Below are positions 1-9,484 of a DNA stretch of 45,273 nt, piece by piece. Position 1 is the stretch's first letter. Every line of letters begins with the position of its first letter. The position numbers were made by a program, and so were the translations under genes. This DNA is from Mesorhizobium sp. Its GTDB lineage: Bacteria > Pseudomonadota > Alphaproteobacteria > Rhizobiales > Rhizobiaceae. The DNA lies in the NCBI GenBank assembly GCA_004020645.1, contig SAQL01000025.1, positions 1 through 45,273 of the forward strand. Reading direction: 5' to 3'. A model generated the notes under the pieces. That model did no database searches. It was not told the DNA's origin and was given only the letters and a program-made list of their open reading frames with translations.

Positions 1-2
1 CG

Positions 3-851
3 CGCGTCAACCTGCTGCTGGCGCTGGTGGTGATGCTGCTGGTGGTCGGCTTCGGCGAATCCAGCAAGCTTGCCTCGGCTTACGGTATTTCGGTGACCGG
101 CAACATGCTGGTGACGAACATACTGCTTTATGTCGTCATGACGCGCATCTGGAAATCGCCGCTCGGCGTCGCGATAGCGTTAATCGCGGTGTTCGTCTTC
201 ATCGATACCGGCTTCTTTGCAGCCAACATCGTCAAGGTATTCGAAGGCGGCTGGGCCTCGCTTGCCATTGCCGCAGTGATCGTGATGACCATGTGGACTT
301 GGATAAGAGGCAGCAGGTATCTATTCGACAAGACGCGCAGGAACGAGATTCCGCTCGATTTCCTTGCAGGCAATTTGTTGAAGAAGAAACCGCAGCTGGT
401 GTCCGGTACGGCCGTGTTCCTGACCAGCGATCCGGTCAGCGCGCCGACCGCGTTGATGCACAGCTTGAAGCACTACAAGGTGCTGCACGAACAGAATGTC
501 ATCCTCTCGGTGGTGACGGCGCAGCAGCCCGTGGTGCCCGACAGGGAGCGGATCAAGATGGAAACGATCAACGAGCTGTTCATGCGTGTGACACTGACCT
601 TCGGCTACATGGAACAGCCCAACATCCCGCGTGCGCTGGCGATCTGCCGCAAGCAGGGTTGGAAGTTCGACATCATGACGACGTCCTTCTTCCTGTCGCG
701 GCGCTCGCTCAAGGCGTCACCCAATTCCGGCATGCCGGTGTGGCAGGACAAGCTGTTCATCGGGCTGGCGCGCACGGCCGCCGATGCGACCGAGTATTTC
801 CAGATCCCGACCGGACGCGTCGTCGAGATCGGGACGCAGGTGGCAGTTTAG
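3..851 (+). CDS. kup: Kup-family potassium uptake protein, C-terminal part (5' end outside window)
   Basis: The frame is open from base 3 to a TAG at 849-851 (about 282 residues) and has no start, so the gene begins before the window. Kup/HAK/KUP proteins are inner-membrane K+ transporters (probably K+/H+ symport). The fragment begins in the membrane domain: the stretch around GFGESSKLASAYGISVTG corresponds to a conserved Kup transmembrane signature, and two or three more hydrophobic segments follow up to about residue 100. The rest is the hydrophilic C-terminal cytoplasmic domain, with family-like RVTLTFGYMEQPNIPRAL and FFLSRRSL. No frameshift is seen in this part. It is a housekeeping-type gene and the ISKra4 element lies 129 bp downstream. 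Confidence 0.9.
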   Translation, partial: RVNLLLALVVMLLVVGFGESSKLASAYGISVTGNMLVTNILLYVVMTRIWKSPLGVAIALIAVFVFIDTGFFAANIVKVFEGGWASLAIAAVIVMTMWTWIRGSRYLFDKTRRNEIPLDFLAGNLLKKKPQLVSGTAVFLTSDPVSAPTALMHSLKHYKVLHEQNVILSVVTAQQPVVPDRERIKMETINELFMRVTLTFGYMEQPNIPRALAICRKQGWKFDIMTTSFFLSRRSLKASPNSGMPVWQDKLFIGLARTAADATEYFQIPTGRVVEIGTQVAV

Positions 852-980
852 GCATGCCGCGTTGAGCAGAATCAATTGGCATTTCTCGAGCCGGTGAATG
901 CCTGACCGGGCAGAGGCCACGATGCTTGCGCCCAACTGGGGTCTGGTTCCAGGCCCGAAGCTTCCGGCCCCAAAGCCGTC

Positions 981-2533
981 GAGACCGGTAATTTCTCTGG
1001 GGTCGAATACAGGTTGTTAGGCCCGCGTAGTCCATGAGCGCCGCTTTGTTCGGAGGGAAAGCGATGGCGGTGGAATGGACGATCACGATCGAGGGCAGGA
1101 ACGAGTTCGGAGACGTTTGCCGGAAGGCGGTCCGCATCGACAAGAGCTGGGAACGTCTGTTTGACGGCGACCTCGGCCTCTCGATCGAGGACAGCAAGAC
1201 CATCATGGCGGCGCTGCAGAGCGCGGTCGTGAACCATGAGGCGGAGACGTACCCTCTTTCGTCGGGTCTGCCCGGATTGCCACAGGTTACGGCCGGTCAA
1301 GGACTACACGACGCGACGGATCCGGACTGTCTTTGGCATCGTGGAGGTGCGCAATCCTCGTTGGATGCTGTGTCGGATTGTTACCCAGGCATGGTCGATG
1401 CCTTTGCGCCGCTGCGGGAGATCTGCCCGGATCGAGCGACATCCGAGCTGATGGTACTGACGGCGCGGCTGGGGAGCATGATGCCGTACCGGCAGGCTGC
1501 GAGAGTGCTTGCCGAATTCCTGCCCGTTGAGCCGACCGAGACGCATGCCACCGTGCGCAAGCGAACCATCAGGATTGGCGAACGGCTCGACGATCAGGTT
1601 GCTGAGGAAGAATTGCACGCAAGGGCGCAAACGGACGAACGACGCCAGCTTGAAATGCAGCTTCCCGGCGATCGACGCAAAGAGTTCGTCATCAGCATCG
1701 ATACTGCGCATGTTCGCAGCGCCGGTTCCAATTCCGCGCGCAACTTCGAGCTCGTTGTGGCCCGATGCGGCCGCGGCGGGCGGGGCGAAGGCGGCGGTCG
1801 CTATTTCGTGACCGGCAGCACCGACCAAGGGGCAATCCGGGATCGCGCCCTTCATGCCCTTCGGGAGGTAGGCTACCGCGGCTTTGGCGATGTGACGGTG
1901 ATTTCGGACGGCGCCGAAATCCTGAAGCGGCTACCCCGCGCAATGCCGAAGCCGACGGCCCACATCATCGACTGGTTCCACATCGCCATGAAGGTCCAGC
2001 CGATGCAGCAGATCGCCAATCATATGGCTCGATCCCGATCGGGTCTCTCTGAAGCGCTTCCCGCAATCGACCGTGACATCAGAGCGGTGAAGTGGCGCCT
2101 GTGGCATGGGCGGGTCGATCGCGCGATCACCGATCTGGAGCACTCTTGGAGAGGGTGAAGGCTTCGCAAGGAGACAGCGAGTTCTCCATCGCCCGACTTC
2201 AAAGCCTCGGCTTGCAGCTCCTGACCTATATCCGTTCGAACCGCGGCGCGATCGTCAACTATGGCAAGCGCTACCAAGCCGGCCTCGCAACGACTCTGGC
2301 TGAATCGGCGGTGAATTCACTTGTCGGCAAGCGGATGGTCAAGAAACAGCAGATGCGGTGGTCGCTCCACGGTGCTCACATGCTCATGCAGGTCAGGACG
2401 GCAGATCTCAACGGCGAGCTTCGCAATCGATTGCGGGCACCGTTCCGACAGCCAGAGCCGAACGTGCCACCACTATTCAAGCCCAAACCGCCTCTCCTGC
2501 GCGCCGCCTAACCCCAGAGAAGTTACCGGTCTC
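981..2533 (+). mobile_element. ISKra4-family insertion sequence with terminal inverted repeats
   Basis: The ends are near-perfect inverted repeats of about 22 bp: 981-1002 reads GAGACCGGTAATTTCTCTGG and the complement of 2512-2533 reads the same with one mismatch (AAC for AAT). The 1553-bp span holds one transposase gene in broken frames. The outside flanks show no obvious direct repeat. Family assignment rests on the transposase sequence. Confidence 0.8.
1064..2511 (+). pseudogene. ISKra4-family transposase, frameshifted
   Basis: The likely start is ATG 1064, with GGAGGG 7 bp upstream. The coding sense moves between frames. It runs 1064 to about 1250 in one frame (MAVEWTITIEG). From about 1250 to 1370 it continues in another, with CPDCHRLRPVKDYTTRRIR, the zinc-finger-like CxxC and VKDYRT-like motif usual in this family. 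It returns to the first frame until about 2150, with VISIDTAHVRS and VISDGAEILKRLP containing DDE-type acidic residues and IIDWFHIAMK. It finishes in a third frame to the stop at 2511. At least three frameshifts make this copy inactive unless supplied in trans. Confidence 0.8.
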
Positions 2534-2556
2534 ACAGTCCGTGACATCACCAAGGA

Positions 2557-3072
2557 TTGGACTCAGGGGGTCCGTCCAACGAGGGCCGGGTTGATGCCGA
2601 AGGCGACGCCATCGAGATCATCATCATCCACAGCGCCAAGGGACTGGAATGGCCGGTGGTGATTCCGGTCAACACAGCCACTTTGCTTCGCTTGCGCGAG
2701 CCGTTCGTGCATCGCGCGTCCGATAACACGCTGCACTGGGTTATCGGCGACGTCCCCCCGATCTTGTCCCGGAGCTGCCGCAGGCGGAGCAAAGGTCCTG
2801 GGCGCGGATCCTCAATTGGCGCACCATGACCTGCCGCTGATAGACTTATCGCTTTTCGATCAGGCACCGCGCCCTGCCGCGGCCGATCTATCAAACGGGC
2901 AGACGCAGATCATCTTCGAGACAGAGCGTGCCGCCATCGCCGCTGCCAATCGTCCCGCTCACATGGCTTCAGCCGAGCAATCAGGATCCCGATCGCGTTC
3001 CTACGACCGAAGCGATCGCGATCGACTCCGGCGACGCTCCGGAGACGGAGCTGCCGGTAGGCGGCAGGATCC
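2557..3072 (+). pseudogene. UvrD/AddA-like helicase-nuclease fragment
   Basis: From 2557 the frame reads IEIIIIHSAKGLEWPVVIP, which is helicase motif V of UvrD/RecB/AddA-type superfamily-1 helicases, then REPFVHRASDNTLHWVIGDV. Loss of a C in the run near 2755 shifts the frame (continuing DLVPELPQAEQRSWARILNW) and it shifts again near 2815 and near 2940, where DPDRVPTTEAIAIDSGDAPE continues the protein. Both gene ends are missing: the 5' side abuts the ISKra4 right end and the 3' side stops abruptly at the otsA end near 3072. It is a decayed internal fragment with no expected function. Confidence 0.7.
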
Positions 3073-4726
3073 AATGTCTATCCATCGCGCGCTTTAGCGC
3101 GGCGTCCAACTCGGCGGCAGTCCGATACGAGGGCATTTGCGTCTCGTTGATCCAGCCGAAGCCGAGATGTCGGAAGTGATCCGCCGGCACCGTGACCCGG
3201 CTTTTGTCCAGTTCCCGTACGAAGTCCGCCGACCAATCATGGATCGTATATGCTTCAATTTTATCCATCATTGGCCGCCAGCGTTGGATGCGCTCTTCGC
3301 GCGGCATGTTGGCCGCTTTGGAAATCGCGGTCGCGATCTCGTCGGGGCTGTTCGGATCCACCAGCAGCGCTTCGTTGTGATTGAAGTCTTCGGCCGCACC
3401 TGCAGACTTCGATAGCACCAAAACGCCGGGATCATCCGGATCTTGCGCAGCAATATATTCTTTCGCAACCAGATTCATGCCGTCACGCACTGGCGTCACC
3501 ACGCCAACACGCGCAGTGCGGTAGAGGCCTGCCAGTTGAGCCTGGGTGAAAGCATTATACTCATAGAGGATGGGCCTCCACTCGTCCGTGCCATGCTCGT
3601 CATTGACACGTTTGACGAGGCTCTCAACCTTGCGCTTATAACTTTTATAGGCCTCGATTTCGGTGCGCGACGGGTTGGCGATCTGCAGGAGCACTATACT
3701 GCGCGGCTGGTCTGTCAAGACCTTATCGAAGGCTTCAATCCGGGCGTCGATACCCTTGCTGTAGTCGAGCCGGTCGACCCCGATTGCAAGCTTCGCGCCG
3801 TTGAGTTTCTTCTGCAAAGACGCGATATACGGTTTCGCAAGCGACTCCGAGGCATACTGTGCGAACTGTTTGTGATCGATACCGATCGGAAATTTCTGAC
3901 AACGCGTCTGTCGGCGGCTCGAAACCACCACACCGTGCTCGACTTCCAATCCGAGATGGGTACGCAGGCAGTCGCGGAAGTTGTTCAGGTCCCAGTTGGT
4001 CTGAAAGCCGAGCAGATCGTAGTCGAGCATCGAGTGCATGAGCTGACGATGATTAGGCACTCGCGCCATCACATCAGGTGCTGGCCATGGCGTATGCAGG
4101 AAAAAGCCGATCGGCTTGTCGACACCGAGCTTGTGCAGACCAGCGCCGAGTGGAAGAAAGTGATAGTCATGCACCCAGATTGCATCTCGATCCCGGAACT
4201 GGAAAGCGGCTCCCGCCAGGAACTTGTTGATCTCCTGATAGCTTTCATAATGATTTGCGGAGGCGGCCATCCGGTCAGGCAGCGAGTGCAACGCCGGCCA
4301 CAATATCGAATTCGCGAAACCTTCGTAGTACCCAGAATAGTGCTCGCGCGGCATATCGAGCTTCGCCACTTGGCCCTCGCCGTGCTGCCCGATGTCCAAG
4401 GGCTCGGTGCCGTCGCCCAAATTGCCCGAGGAGCCCATCCAGACTGCGCCAAAGCGTTCCACCACAGGCTCGAGGGCCGCAGCAAGCCCGCCCGTCTTGG
4501 GTTGAAGCGGGTCGAATGCAGCAACCCGATTTGAGATGACGACAAGTTTTGGCTGCTGCGTTGCCTCACCAATATGGTCCTTTTGCTGGGCGGAGCAAGG
4601 ACAAGGGGAAGGATCTGCACTGGATTCTTGCGTGCAATGCTGTGCTGCCTCGCGCAGATGCTGGTCAAAGGCTGCGTGTTGCATTGTTGAGGCTGCTGCG
4701 TGAGCAGCGTTATTGATTCTATCCAT
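2981..4726 (-). CDS. otsA: Trehalose-6-phosphate synthase (GT20 family)
   Basis: This enzyme makes trehalose-6-phosphate from UDP-glucose and glucose-6-phosphate, for osmotic and desiccation tolerance. Family motifs appear in order: LVVISNRVA, TGGLAAAL (nucleotide-sugar site), VHDYHFLPLG, FFLHTPWPAPDV, AIGVDRLDYSKGID, TPVRDGMNLVAKEYI and LSKSAGAAEDF. The chosen start is ATG 4726, preceded by GGAGATGGAA; the frame is open to 4777 but lacks a ribosome site there. At 581 codons it is longer than the usual ~460-480. There is a ~60-residue N-terminal extension, and the last ~25 residues after RAMDRHW are read from the antisense of the helicase fragment, so the native C-terminus was probably replaced. 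No otsB lies beside it. Confidence 0.92.
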   Translation of the reverse strand: MDRINNAAHAAASTMQHAAFDQHLREAAQHCTQESSADPSPCPCSAQQKDHIGEATQQPKLVVISNRVAAFDPLQPKTGGLAAALEPVVERFGAVWMGSSGNLGDGTEPLDIGQHGEGQVAKLDMPREHYSGYYEGFANSILWPALHSLPDRMAASANHYESYQEINKFLAGAAFQFRDRDAIWVHDYHFLPLGAGLHKLGVDKPIGFFLHTPWPAPDVMARVPNHRQLMHSMLDYDLLGFQTNWDLNNFRDCLRTHLGLEVEHGVVVSSRRQTRCQKFPIGIDHKQFAQYASESLAKPYIASLQKKLNGAKLAIGVDRLDYSKGIDARIEAFDKVLTDQPRSIVLLQIANPSRTEIEAYKSYKRKVESLVKRVNDEHGTDEWRPILYEYNAFTQAQLAGLYRTARVGVVTPVRDGMNLVAKEYIAAQDPDDPGVLVLSKSAGAAEDFNHNEALLVDPNSPDEIATAISKAANMPREERIQRWRPMMDKIEAYTIHDWSADFVRELDKSRVTVPADHFRHLGFGWINETQMPSYRTAAELDAALKRAMDRHWILPPTGSSVSGASPESIAIASVVGTRSGS

Positions 4727-4802
4727 TTTCCATCTCCGTCGTAAGTGCCTTGCCGATCCCCTGTGCGGAAGTTCCATGAGCTACTCGATTCGGCTTTGAG
4801 GA

Positions 4803-5105
4803 TGGCCGTCGACATTCGCCTGCAAAAGGGGCCGTCCGCGTCATATTCGCGCGTTTCCGCGAGATCGGCAGTGCGCGCCAGGTGCTGATCTCGATGACCG
4901 ACGACGGCGTGCATTTCCCCAGGCCGTCCGACGGCAAAGAAGATGTTGTCCTTCGACTGGGTTCCGATCCGCTACCACAACGAAATCTTTGATTCTGAGA
5001 ACCCATTCTACGCCGGAGCCTATGTCTATGGTAAGAGCAAGAAGCGCGCCGAGATCGTCGATGGCCGTGTCCGCAATAGCAATTGTCATTGCAAGCCGGC
5101 CAGCC
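4803..5105 (+). pseudogene. Serine recombinase fragment (recombinase domain)
   Basis: Two frames together give a continuous match to the recombinase domain of large serine recombinases: AVRVIFARFREIGSARQVL and DDGVHFPRPSDGK up to about 4938, then a frame change to FDWVPIRYHNEIFDSENPFY and AGAYVYGKSKKRAEIVDGR. The NPFYAGAYVYG motif is typical. The catalytic N-terminal resolvase domain is absent. The fragment ends where the IS6-family remnant begins. Confidence 0.65.
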
Positions 5106-5191
5106 AGGACCTGCTCACAATCGTCTATGGCAAGGCGGGCGGGGCCAAGTCGGAAGAGTTCTGTCGCAAACGGAATGGCAACCCATATCTG

Positions 5192-5695
5192 GCACGAAGG
5201 CCTCTCTTTTTCGGGGAGCGCGCTTGCTTGACCGGTCAGTGATCTTGCTGTGCGTGCGCTGGTATCTGGCGTACAATCTCAGCCTGCGCGATCTGGAAGA
5301 GATGATCGCCGAACGCGGCCTGAACGTCGACCAATCGACTGTGCACCGCTGGGTCGTTCATTTCGCGCCGCTGCTGATGGAACGCTTCAACCGGCGCAAG
5401 CGCGCCGTGACCGGCAAATGGCATGCGGACGAGACCTACATCAAGGTGCGCGGGCGATGGATGTACCTCTATCGCGCCATCGACAGCGTCGGCGACACCG
5501 TCGAGTTCTGGTTCAGTGAATACCGGGATTTGCCGGCCGCCACGTTGGCACGCCATGCCCGTCCCGATCGCATCGTCATCGACGGCAGTCAGACCAACCG
5601 GGAAGCCCTCGTTTCCTGCGATGCCACAAGTCGATTGCAGAATTGCTCCCGGCGCCGGTCGAAGCCGATCCGCATCCGCCAAAGCCAATACCTCA
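5192..5695 (+). pseudogene. IS6-family transposase, 5' part (interrupted)
   Basis: The frame reads DRSVILLCVRWYLAYNLSLR, then QSTVHRWV and the catalytic KWHADETYIKVRGRWMYLYR (first Asp of the DDE triad). VIDGSQTNREA carries the second. The usual run between SEYRDLPAA and HARPDR has been shortened. The reading stops making sense after PIRIRQSQYL at about 5695, where IS110 DNA begins; the missing C-terminus lies at 7163-7351. The start codon cannot be fixed. The gene is non-functional as arranged. Confidence 0.75.
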
Positions 5696-5699
5696 CGGA

Positions 5700-7160
5700 T
5701 GTATTTGACAAGGGCCGTTCTGCTCCGATGTGCGGAGGTGTGCTCTCACGCGTTCTGTCCGGGCGGACGGCCGAGATAGCGTCGCGCGCAGCGAGGTCAG
5801 GGCTGGCCGGCAGGCCATCGCGCGGTATGCGCGGCTTGGCCTAGACGGAGCGAGCACGTCGCTATCGTTCGCCGGCTGCGGGATGGATCGGCGAAGCTGA
5901 TTTTGCTATTCTTTCGCGGCTCGGGTGACCGCGTGGCGAAGAGCAGGGTCGAGGTTGCAACCCTGTCGCGCAGCCTATGATCGTCGCACCTCATGTGGGG
6001 CGCCCGAGCGCCACGGATGCGCATGAAGAAGGCGCGCAGCGGACCAGGCACACCGGAAATGACCCACGCCGCCTCGACCAGCATCGATCGCGCGTGGGCT
6101 CGGCCTTGTTTGGTGATGCGGCCATGGTAGGCCGGCTTGTCACCGGACTGCCGGACCCGCGGGTTGAGTCCGAAGTAGCTGACGAGCTTTTCCGGCGATG
6201 AGAACCGTTCAATGTCGCCGACGGCTGCCACGATACTCAGTGCCACCGTGACATCCACGCCGGTGATCGTCATCAGCCGCTTGACCCGTGGTTCCTGGAG
6301 GGCCGTCTTTGCGAGGCTCTTGTCAACCTGTGCAAGTTCTCCGCCAAGGCGATCGAGTTCACCGGCATGGCGAAGGACAACACGGCGCTGATCCTCGGCG
6401 AGCGGCTGAGCCTCCAGCCAAGCCCTGCCCCGCTTTGAGAACAGGGTGCCTTTGTAGGGCGGGATCAGGTTGGCGTGCAGAACCGAATGGATTCGGTTTT
6501 TGAGACGGGTCATCTGGGAGACGAGCTGCGTTCGTTCCGCTACCACGCGACGACGCGTCTCGGTTTCTTCATCCGGCATCCAGACTTCAGGCAGAAAGCC
6601 GCTCGCGTGGAGCTTGGCCAGCACTGCCGCGTCGATCTTGTCGGTCTTGACCTTGGCCCAGGCGATGGCCCGAACCAGGATCGGATTGGCTATGACCACC
6701 CTGCCCACAAAGGGCGAGAGCAACCGGACGATCGCGCTCGTATTGCCTGTCGCCTCGATGACGATCTCGTCATCCGGCTTGAGCTTCGTGGCGAACTGCA
6801 ACAGACGACCGTGTTCGAGATCGATCCTCCCGGCATCCCGGATTTTGCCTTTCTCCAAGATTGCCATTTGAGCGAATGATCGGTGGACATCAAGGGCAAT
6901 GATTCTCATTCCCAGCTCCTTTCCAGGGTCAGCAACCATGGGAGCCGGCGGGCTACACGACAACTACGGATCCGCGCTCGCAGCGCAACCGGGCAAGTCG
7001 AAGGGGGCGGCCAGATAACAACTCGAACTCTCGGTTCATCAAGGTACTTCGGCCTGCCCGCCATGCGTGCTCCCGACACCCCAATCCCGGTAGGTGGACG
7101 GTAGTCGATCCATCCGTGCAAGAAAATACGGATTGGCGCGTCGCGCCCATTCATGCCTGA
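5700..7160 (-). mobile_element. IS110-family element inserted in an IS6-family transposase
   Basis: Approximate limits come from where the IS6 transposase coding sequence stops (QSQYL, about 5695) and resumes (NRIEQDHRRIK, about 7163). The insert of about 1.46 kb carries one IS110-type transposase on the minus strand. IS110 elements normally lack long terminal inverted repeats, and none is obvious here, so the exact ends are uncertain by tens of bases. Confidence 0.65.
5797..6909 (-). CDS. IS110-family transposase
   Basis: It starts at ATG 6909 with GGAGCTGGGA just upstream; the frame is open further upstream without a better start. The N-terminal DEDD-type domain is recognisable: IIALDVHRSFAQ (Asp), IVIEATGNTSAIVRLL (Glu) and KTDKIDAAVLAKL (paired Asp). 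A coiled region follows, then the C-terminal transposase_20 domain with TITGVDVTVALSIVAAVGDI and YFGLNPRVRQSG. After RAFFMRIRG the tail stops resembling the family, so a late frameshift is likely. The intact catalytic domain means activity cannot be excluded. Confidence 0.8.
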   Translation of the reverse strand: MRIIALDVHRSFAQMAILEKGKIRDAGRIDLEHGRLLQFATKLKPDDEIVIEATGNTSAIVRLLSPFVGRVVIANPILVRAIAWAKVKTDKIDAAVLAKLHASGFLPEVWMPDEETETRRRVVAERTQLVSQMTRLKNRIHSVLHANLIPPYKGTLFSKRGRAWLEAQPLAEDQRRVVLRHAGELDRLGGELAQVDKSLAKTALQEPRVKRLMTITGVDVTVALSIVAAVGDIERFSSPEKLVSYFGLNPRVRQSGDKPAYHGRITKQGRAHARSMLVEAAWVISGVPGPLRAFFMRIRGARAPHMRCDDHRLRDRVATSTLLFATRSPEPRKNSKISFADPSRSRRTIATCSLRLGQAAHTARWPAGQP

Positions 7161-7162
7161 TA

Positions 7163-7351
7163 ATATAACCGCATCGAGCAGGATCATCGGCGCATCAAGC
7201 GCCGGGTGCGGCCGATGCTCGGTTTCAAATCGACGCACGCCGCCGCGGTCACCCTGTCCGGCATCGAGATGGTCCACATGATGCGCAAACGACAGGCGAG
7301 GTTCGCCTATAATCCACGTCCCTCAATCGCAGAGCAGTTCGAAATCCTTGC
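7163..7351 (+). pseudogene. IS6-family transposase, 3' part (displaced by the IS110 insertion)
   Basis: The frame reads NRIEQDHRRIKRRVRPMLGF, carrying the catalytic Glu of the DDE triad, then STHAAAVTLSGIEMVHMMRK and ends FEILAA before TGA. It joins directly onto the QSQYL end at about 5695, restoring a normal IS6-family sequence. This shows that the IS110 element inserted into a once complete IS6 copy. About 190 bp with no recognisable gene follows. Confidence 0.75.
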
Positions 7352-7542
7352 AGCATGATCATCTGCGCGAAAGCGTCCCGTTGTGACCAAAAGCACGATC
7401 TGCGACAGAACCCGAAAAATAGCACGGCGAATGCATCCTTCATCGGCAGGGGAGGCGGCTACTGCCTGATGGCTGACATCGGGTTTCGCTCGGCTGATGT
7501 GTGCTCAGTGGATGTGACGCGCGAGATCTGCGATCCTACCCA

Positions 7543-8741
7543 TCAGCGCTTCCATCGGTCCTCAGTGGCGCGCAGGCAAAGCACCGCGAAAGTGCTTACA
7601 ACCACTATGAAGCCAACGAGAACGCACAGGCCCGAGCCTCCTCCAAGAAAATATATTGCTATAATGTGCAGGACATAGGCGGTCAAAGGCATCGAGCCGA
7701 CTGCGATTATTAGCCTGACCAGCTTTCGCAGATGCGGGAGCGCATCCATAGCGAGCAAAGCAAGCCGCCAAGATGATCATTGCGCAACCGGTGCTGCCCA
7801 CGATCGAGAATTTGGCTATGGGGTGCGGCTATCCATGGCGACGACCAGGGAGGTGGCCGCCGTCCGACCACCACCCGGCGGATTCCTTCAGATCGCCGGG
7901 TACATTCAGGCAGCAAACGCAGCGCGAGGAAGGATCCGCAATGGCCCAACACAGCCAGCGCTACCCCCGCCAGGCCAAGGCGCCAATGCATTGCTTGCGT
8001 ACTAAGGTCAAGGCGCGCATGGCCATGCCTGCGATCGCGAAAGGAACCCAGCTCATCGCGGGATAACTGCCGCTGACCATGAGCTTGAACACCGGGTCGA
8101 AGTACGGATCTCGGAGCCAAACATTGCTGCAAGGTGGAAGCGCAATTGGGGTAGAACTAATGCGGTCGCCGCAGCGAGGAAGCCGAGCGGCTCTGCACTG
8201 AGCCGACAGAGCGGCAGGACCAACAAGAAGCAGATTCCGTAGTATGGCAGAACGATCAGGACCGGGGTGCCGAGGCAGACCAGGATTGAGCCAAGCGCGA
8301 ACAAAACAAGTGCACGAATTGCGACTCTGGCAATGGCCTGTCTACCGGCTATGCCCGACTTCGGCGCCTTGCGGCCGGTAATCAGGAGGATCGAAAAACC
8401 GGCCAATACGGCAAACAGGCGGACGACCGCCCATGGGTTAGTTCCATCAGAAACCCGACTAGTCCTCCTTCGCCGGGGTCGGGACCGAGATGGGCGGCAT
8501 ACATCCCGAAGACAGCCAGGCCCCGAGCGAGGTCGATGCCGACCAGCCGATCTACGACTGACCCATGGCTCGCGCCTGCCACCGGCGAGTTCTCGGCTGG
8601 CCGTGCCTGTGCTATGCTGGGCTCCTTCCTTGGTTGTGTCGATCGCGGGCCCGCGACAGGAGAGCCGGTCGGCTGCTGCCGCCGTCTCACCCTCAAGGGT
8701 GCAAATCTCGTTCCAATCTGACGGATCGAGCCGGCGACCAA
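7543..8741 (-). pseudogene. Multi-pass membrane acyltransferase-like protein (DUF1624/DUF418-type), frameshifted
   Basis: From ATG 8741 the frame reads a hydrophilic leader, then RLVGIDLARGLAVFGMYAAH and GRSSA, a start typical of DUF1624/heparan-acetyltransferase-like membrane proteins. A shift near 8440 moves the sense to the frame with LFAVLAGFSILLITGR, GRQAIARVAIRALVLFALGS and LPYYGICFLLVLPLCRLSA. Further shifts near 8130 and 7800 give MARLDLSTQ, LGLAGVALAVLGHCGSFLAL, then KLVRLIIAVGSMPLTAYVLH and IIAIYFLGGG. At least four frame changes in 1.2 kb make it a clear pseudogene. The family name is from memory; the acyl substrate cannot be told. Confidence 0.6.
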
Positions 8742-8984
8742 ATTTATGCTTGCTGTCCAGCTCTTTTAGCCTGCCGCAAACAACAGATCGGCCCACGAAG
8801 CCTGTGGCGCGGACCTGACAAACCCTACAGAGCGTGTCGTGGAGCCGACATTTTTGAGGCAATAGCGGTGAACCGGCGGCGAGAGCCTCAGCGACAGCGG
8901 GTGATCCGATCAGCACGCCCGCGGCCTGGGCGAGCGGACACCTCGGCCACGGTGTTGGCGGCGCGGTTCAAGCCACGATGCGCA

Positions 8985-9225
8985 TGAATCGAGGGAGCAA
9001 GGACATCACGCTGGACGAGATGGTCGAACGGCTGTCGGTCGAGCGGTCGGCAGGTATCAGCCGCAGTGCCCTGAACGCCTGGCTTGGCGAGCGCGGCTGG
9101 ACGTTCAAAAAAAGTGCGCACATGAACTGGAGCAAGACCCTCTGGACGTCCTGAAGCGCCGTCGCACCTGGTTCGCCGGACAGCTCGATCTCGATCCTGC
9201 CCGGCTTGTCTTCATCGAAGAGAGT
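8985..9225 (+). pseudogene. IS630-family transposase fragment
   Basis: Successive frames read KDITLDEMVERLSVERS, RSALNAWLGERGWTFKK and, after a shift near 9113, ELEQDPLDVLKRRRTWFAGQ plus LDLDPARLVFIEES. The last segment matches the site of the first catalytic Asp of IS630/Tc1 transposases (usually FIDE), here FIEE. The rest of the DDE domain is missing. Weakly similar sequence extends upstream to about 8870. Confidence 0.55.
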
Positions 9226-9372
9226 GTGCTTTACAGCAGCGGAAGGAATTCAGCATGGACTAAGACAGTAGCGTAAAGCTGCGTTGGCGATGGGGCCGGC
9301 CCTCTGGGATCGCCTTTCAGGAGCACGTCTCAAACAGTCCGCGCTGCTGCGGTAAAGAGCCGTGGTGGTGAC

Positions 9373-9455
9373 GTGCACCAGGCCAAGCTCGCGAGTTCCA
9401 GCCGGTGCAAGTCCGGCCCGGGTGAGGGGTAGCACCCGCCCATCCGGCCACACTG
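9373..9455 (+). other. Possible group II intron ribozyme remnant
   Basis: The stretch GTGCACCAGGCC, then GCGAGTTCCAGCCGGTGCAA and GTCCGGCC followed by paired GGGTG/CACCC and CCGGCC, resembles the conserved 5' portion of bacterial group II introns, where GUUCCAGCC-GGUG-AAGUCCGGC is a recurring element. No intron-encoded reverse transcriptase is present nearby, so at best this is a truncated scrap. A covariance-model search would decide. Confidence 0.3.
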
Positions 9456-9484
9456 ATCGGCGGTTAACGTGACCTCCACGGCCT

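Noticed and set aside
3443..4534. Plus-strand 363-codon open frame antisense to otsA
   Set aside because: It lies wholly opposite a gene with all GT20 motifs in order; its translation is low in recognisable structure and is a shadow of the GC-rich codon pattern.
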